Shown in pieces: positions 6,609 to 8,303 of a stretch of 8,303 nt of DNA. This stretch comes from an uncultured Flavobacteriales bacterium (GTDB lineage Bacteria; Bacteroidota; Bacteroidia; Flavobacteriales; Crocinitomicaceae). The notes beneath the pieces were generated by a model. That model had not been told where the DNA came from and did not search any database. It was given only the letters and a program-made list of their open reading frames with translations. The stretch spans positions 1-8,303 of the forward strand of contig CAMLDR010000181.1 of the NCBI GenBank assembly GCA_946478775.1. Direction: 5' to 3'. Position 1 is the first letter of the stretch; each line of letters starts with the position of its first letter. Made by a program: the position numbers and the translations under genes.

Positions 6609-6619
6609 TGAACACATTT
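6601..6619 (-). repeat. Direct repeat, copy inside the nrdA 3' end
   Basis: This is the gene-borne copy of the 19-bp repeat also found at 6513-6531. It covers the final Met-Cys-Ser-Gly codons, including the last redox cysteine, the stop codon and two following bases. Confidence 0.85.
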
Positions 6620-8303
6620 CACAGTTGTCCGGATTATCCAAAGAACATGCAATTGCTGCTTGTTGTTCTTCCAATTCCGCTGCGGATATTGCTGCAGGCT
6701 CTTCCGTTACTGCTTTATCTACTGTGAACTTAATTGCATCAGTTGCAGCTTTCGTTCTCAGGTAATACATTCCGGTTTTCAATCCTTTTTTCCATCCGTA
6801 GAAGTGCATAGATGTCAGCTTACCAAAGTTTGCATTCTCCATGAAAATGTTCAATGACTGAGACTGACAAATGTATGCTCCGCGATCAGCAGCCTGCTCA
6901 ATAATTGCTTTTTGAGAAATTTCCCAGGCTGTTTTGTACAAATCTTTGATGTACTGAGGAATCTCGTTGATGTTTTGAACGGATCCGTTTGCTGCCATCA
7001 ATTTCTGGCGCATATCTTTCGTCCATAAACCTTCTTTCACCAAATCCTTCAACAAGTGCTTGTTTACGATGATGAATTCACCTGACAATACACGGCGTGT
7101 GTAAATGTTGGATGTGTATGGTTCAAAACATTCGTTGTTTCCTAAGATTTGAGCTGTTGAAGCTGTTGGCATTGGAGCGACTAACAAAGAGTTACGCACA
7201 CCGTACTTGATCACTTCTTCTTTCAATAAATCCCATTCCCAACGGTTTGTTGGAGTAACACCCCACATATCGAATTGGAAAACTCCTTTTGAAACCGGCG
7301 AACCCGCGTATGTTTCGTATGGTCCTTCTGCGATTGCCAAATCTTTAGACGCTGTCATTGCTGCGTAATAGATCGTTTCAAAGATCTCACGGTTCAATGC
7401 TCTTGCTTCTTCTGATTCAAATGGGTAACGCATCAGGATAAATGCATCTGCCAATCCCTGAACTCCTAATCCGATCGGGCGGTGACGCATATTTGATTTG
7501 CGTGCTTCTTCTACCGGGTAGAAGTTTCCGTCGATAATGCGGTTTAAGTTTACCGTTGCCTGGTAAGTTACTTCGAACAATTTATTGTGATCGAATTTAC
7601 CGTCTTCTGTAACGTATTTCGGCAAAGCCAAAGATGCCAGGTTACAAACCGCGATCTCATCCGGTGCTGTATATTCGATAATCTCAGTACACAAGTTAGA
7701 AGATTTGATTACTCCTAAGTTTTGCTGATTTGATTTCGCGTTTGCAGCATCTTTGTACAACATATATGGAGTACCCGTCTCAATTTGAGACTCCAATACT
7801 TTGAACCACAAATCTTGTGCTTTGATTGTCTTACGACCTTTTCCTTCCGCTTCGTATTGTGTATACAATGCTTCGAATTCAGGTCCGAATGTATCAGAAA
7901 GTCCCGGACACTCGTGCGGACACATCAGCGTCCAGTCTCCGTTCTCTTCTACGCGTTTCATGAACAAATCCGGAATCCACAATGCGTAGAACAAATCGCG
8001 TGCACGCATTTCTTCTTTTCCGGTATTCTTTTTCAAGTCTAAGAAATCGAATACATCTGCATGCCAAGGCTCGATATACATAGCGAAAGATCCCTTGCGT
8101 TTTCCTCCACCCTGATCTACATAACGAGCTGTATCGTTGAATACACGCAGCATAGGAACGATTCCGTTGGATGTACCGTTTGTTCCTTTGATGTATGACC
8201 CTGTTGCACGAATATCGTGAAGAGCTAAACCAATACCACCAGCCGATTGTGAAATCTGAGCGCAAGATTTCAAAGTCTCGTAAATACCTTCGATACTGTC
8301 TTC
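6603..8303 (-). CDS. nrdA: Class I ribonucleoside-diphosphate reductase, large (alpha) subunit, 5'-truncated by window
   Basis: Catalytic subunit that reduces ribonucleoside diphosphates to deoxy forms in the cytoplasm, working with the radical-bearing NrdB subunit (not in view). The last 566 residues are visible and the frame is open to the right edge, beginning [11 protein letters not shown]; the true start, any ATP-cone domain and the first active-site Cys lie outside. In visible-residue numbers: NLCTE holds Asn203, the thiyl-radical Cys205 and Glu207; the partner Cys is in [12 protein letters not shown] (220); PMPTASTAQ (377-385) is the phosphate-binding loop; Tyr513-Tyr514 in GMYYLRT are the radical-transfer pair. 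An Ala/Glu-rich tail ends in NCEMCSG, whose CxxC (561, 564) shuttles electrons from thioredoxin or glutaredoxin. By recall, the sequence is much closer to eukaryotic R1 ([30 protein letters not shown] blocks) than to E. coli NrdA, a known subtype in Bacteroidetes. It appears intact over the visible part. Confidence 0.97.
   Translation of the reverse strand, partial: EDSIEGIYETLKSCAQISQSAGGIGLALHDIRATGSYIKGTNGTSNGIVPMLRVFNDTARYVDQGGGKRKGSFAMYIEPWHADVFDFLDLKKNTGKEEMRARDLFYALWIPDLFMKRVEENGDWTLMCPHECPGLSDTFGPEFEALYTQYEAEGKGRKTIKAQDLWFKVLESQIETGTPYMLYKDAANAKSNQQNLGVIKSSNLCTEIIEYTAPDEIAVCNLASLALPKYVTEDGKFDHNKLFEVTYQATVNLNRIIDGNFYPVEEARKSNMRHRPIGLGVQGLADAFILMRYPFESEEARALNREIFETIYYAAMTASKDLAIAEGPYETYAGSPVSKGVFQFDMWGVTPTNRWEWDLLKEEVIKYGVRNSLLVAPMPTASTAQILGNNECFEPYTSNIYTRRVLSGEFIIVNKHLLKDLVKEGLWTKDMRQKLMAANGSVQNINEIPQYIKDLYKTAWEISQKAIIEQAADRGAYICQSQSLNIFMENANFGKLTSMHFYGWKKGLKTGMYYLRTKAATDAIKFTVDKAVTEEPAAISAAELEEQQAAIACSLDNPDNCEMCSG

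Noticed and set aside
7894..8265. 123-codon frame overlapping nrdA on the same strand in another frame
   Set aside because: Arg/Cys-rich shadow of a strongly conserved gene.
8271..8273. Apparent start codon of the nrdA frame at TTG 8273
   Set aside because: The frame continues upstream to the window edge with conserved sequence ([10 protein letters not shown]), so this TTG is an internal Leu codon and the gene is truncated by the window.

Overview
The window looks like chromosome from a Bacteroidetes bacterium, most likely of the Flavobacteriales or a related group. Four things point that way. A promoter of the TTG–N19–TAnnTTTG type sits before the first complete gene. The complete genes have no Shine-Dalgarno sequence. 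There is a lipoprotein M1 peptidase, and there is a very large surface beta-barrel gene of a kind I associate with this phylum. The genus cannot be fixed from this sequence alone. I see no phage, IS, CRISPR, tRNA or rRNA signal.

Layout from left to right. Positions 1-95 hold a short open frame on the minus strand that runs off the left edge; it is probably the start of a divergent gene. A well-formed promoter (107-136) drives a zinc-dependent M1-family aminopeptidase lipoprotein (173-2794, +). A hairpin terminator at 2819-2852 lies between it and the convergent second gene, a 1149-residue predicted outer-membrane barrel protein of unknown function (2851-6300, -). Positions 6301-6602 contain no convincing gene but are unusually rich in inverted repeats. 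The right end (6603-8303, -) is the 3' two-thirds of nrdA, the class I ribonucleotide reductase large subunit, cut by the window edge.

The three main genes are not an obvious pathway. The aminopeptidase and the barrel protein both belong to the cell envelope, while NrdA makes deoxyribonucleotides in the cytoplasm. Barrel gene and nrdA share a strand, but two terminator-like hairpins stand between them, so they are probably separate transcription units.

The most distinctive content is intergenic. A 26-base palindromic repeat occurs twice in opposite orientation with one mismatch (2819-2844 and 6458-6483), flanking the barrel gene. A third hairpin (6350-6395) carries the same CGCGA-N4-TCGCG core nested inside a different stem. 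The last codons and stop of nrdA are duplicated as a perfect 19-bp direct repeat 88 bp downstream, and three short hairpins lie almost end to end between and over the two copies.
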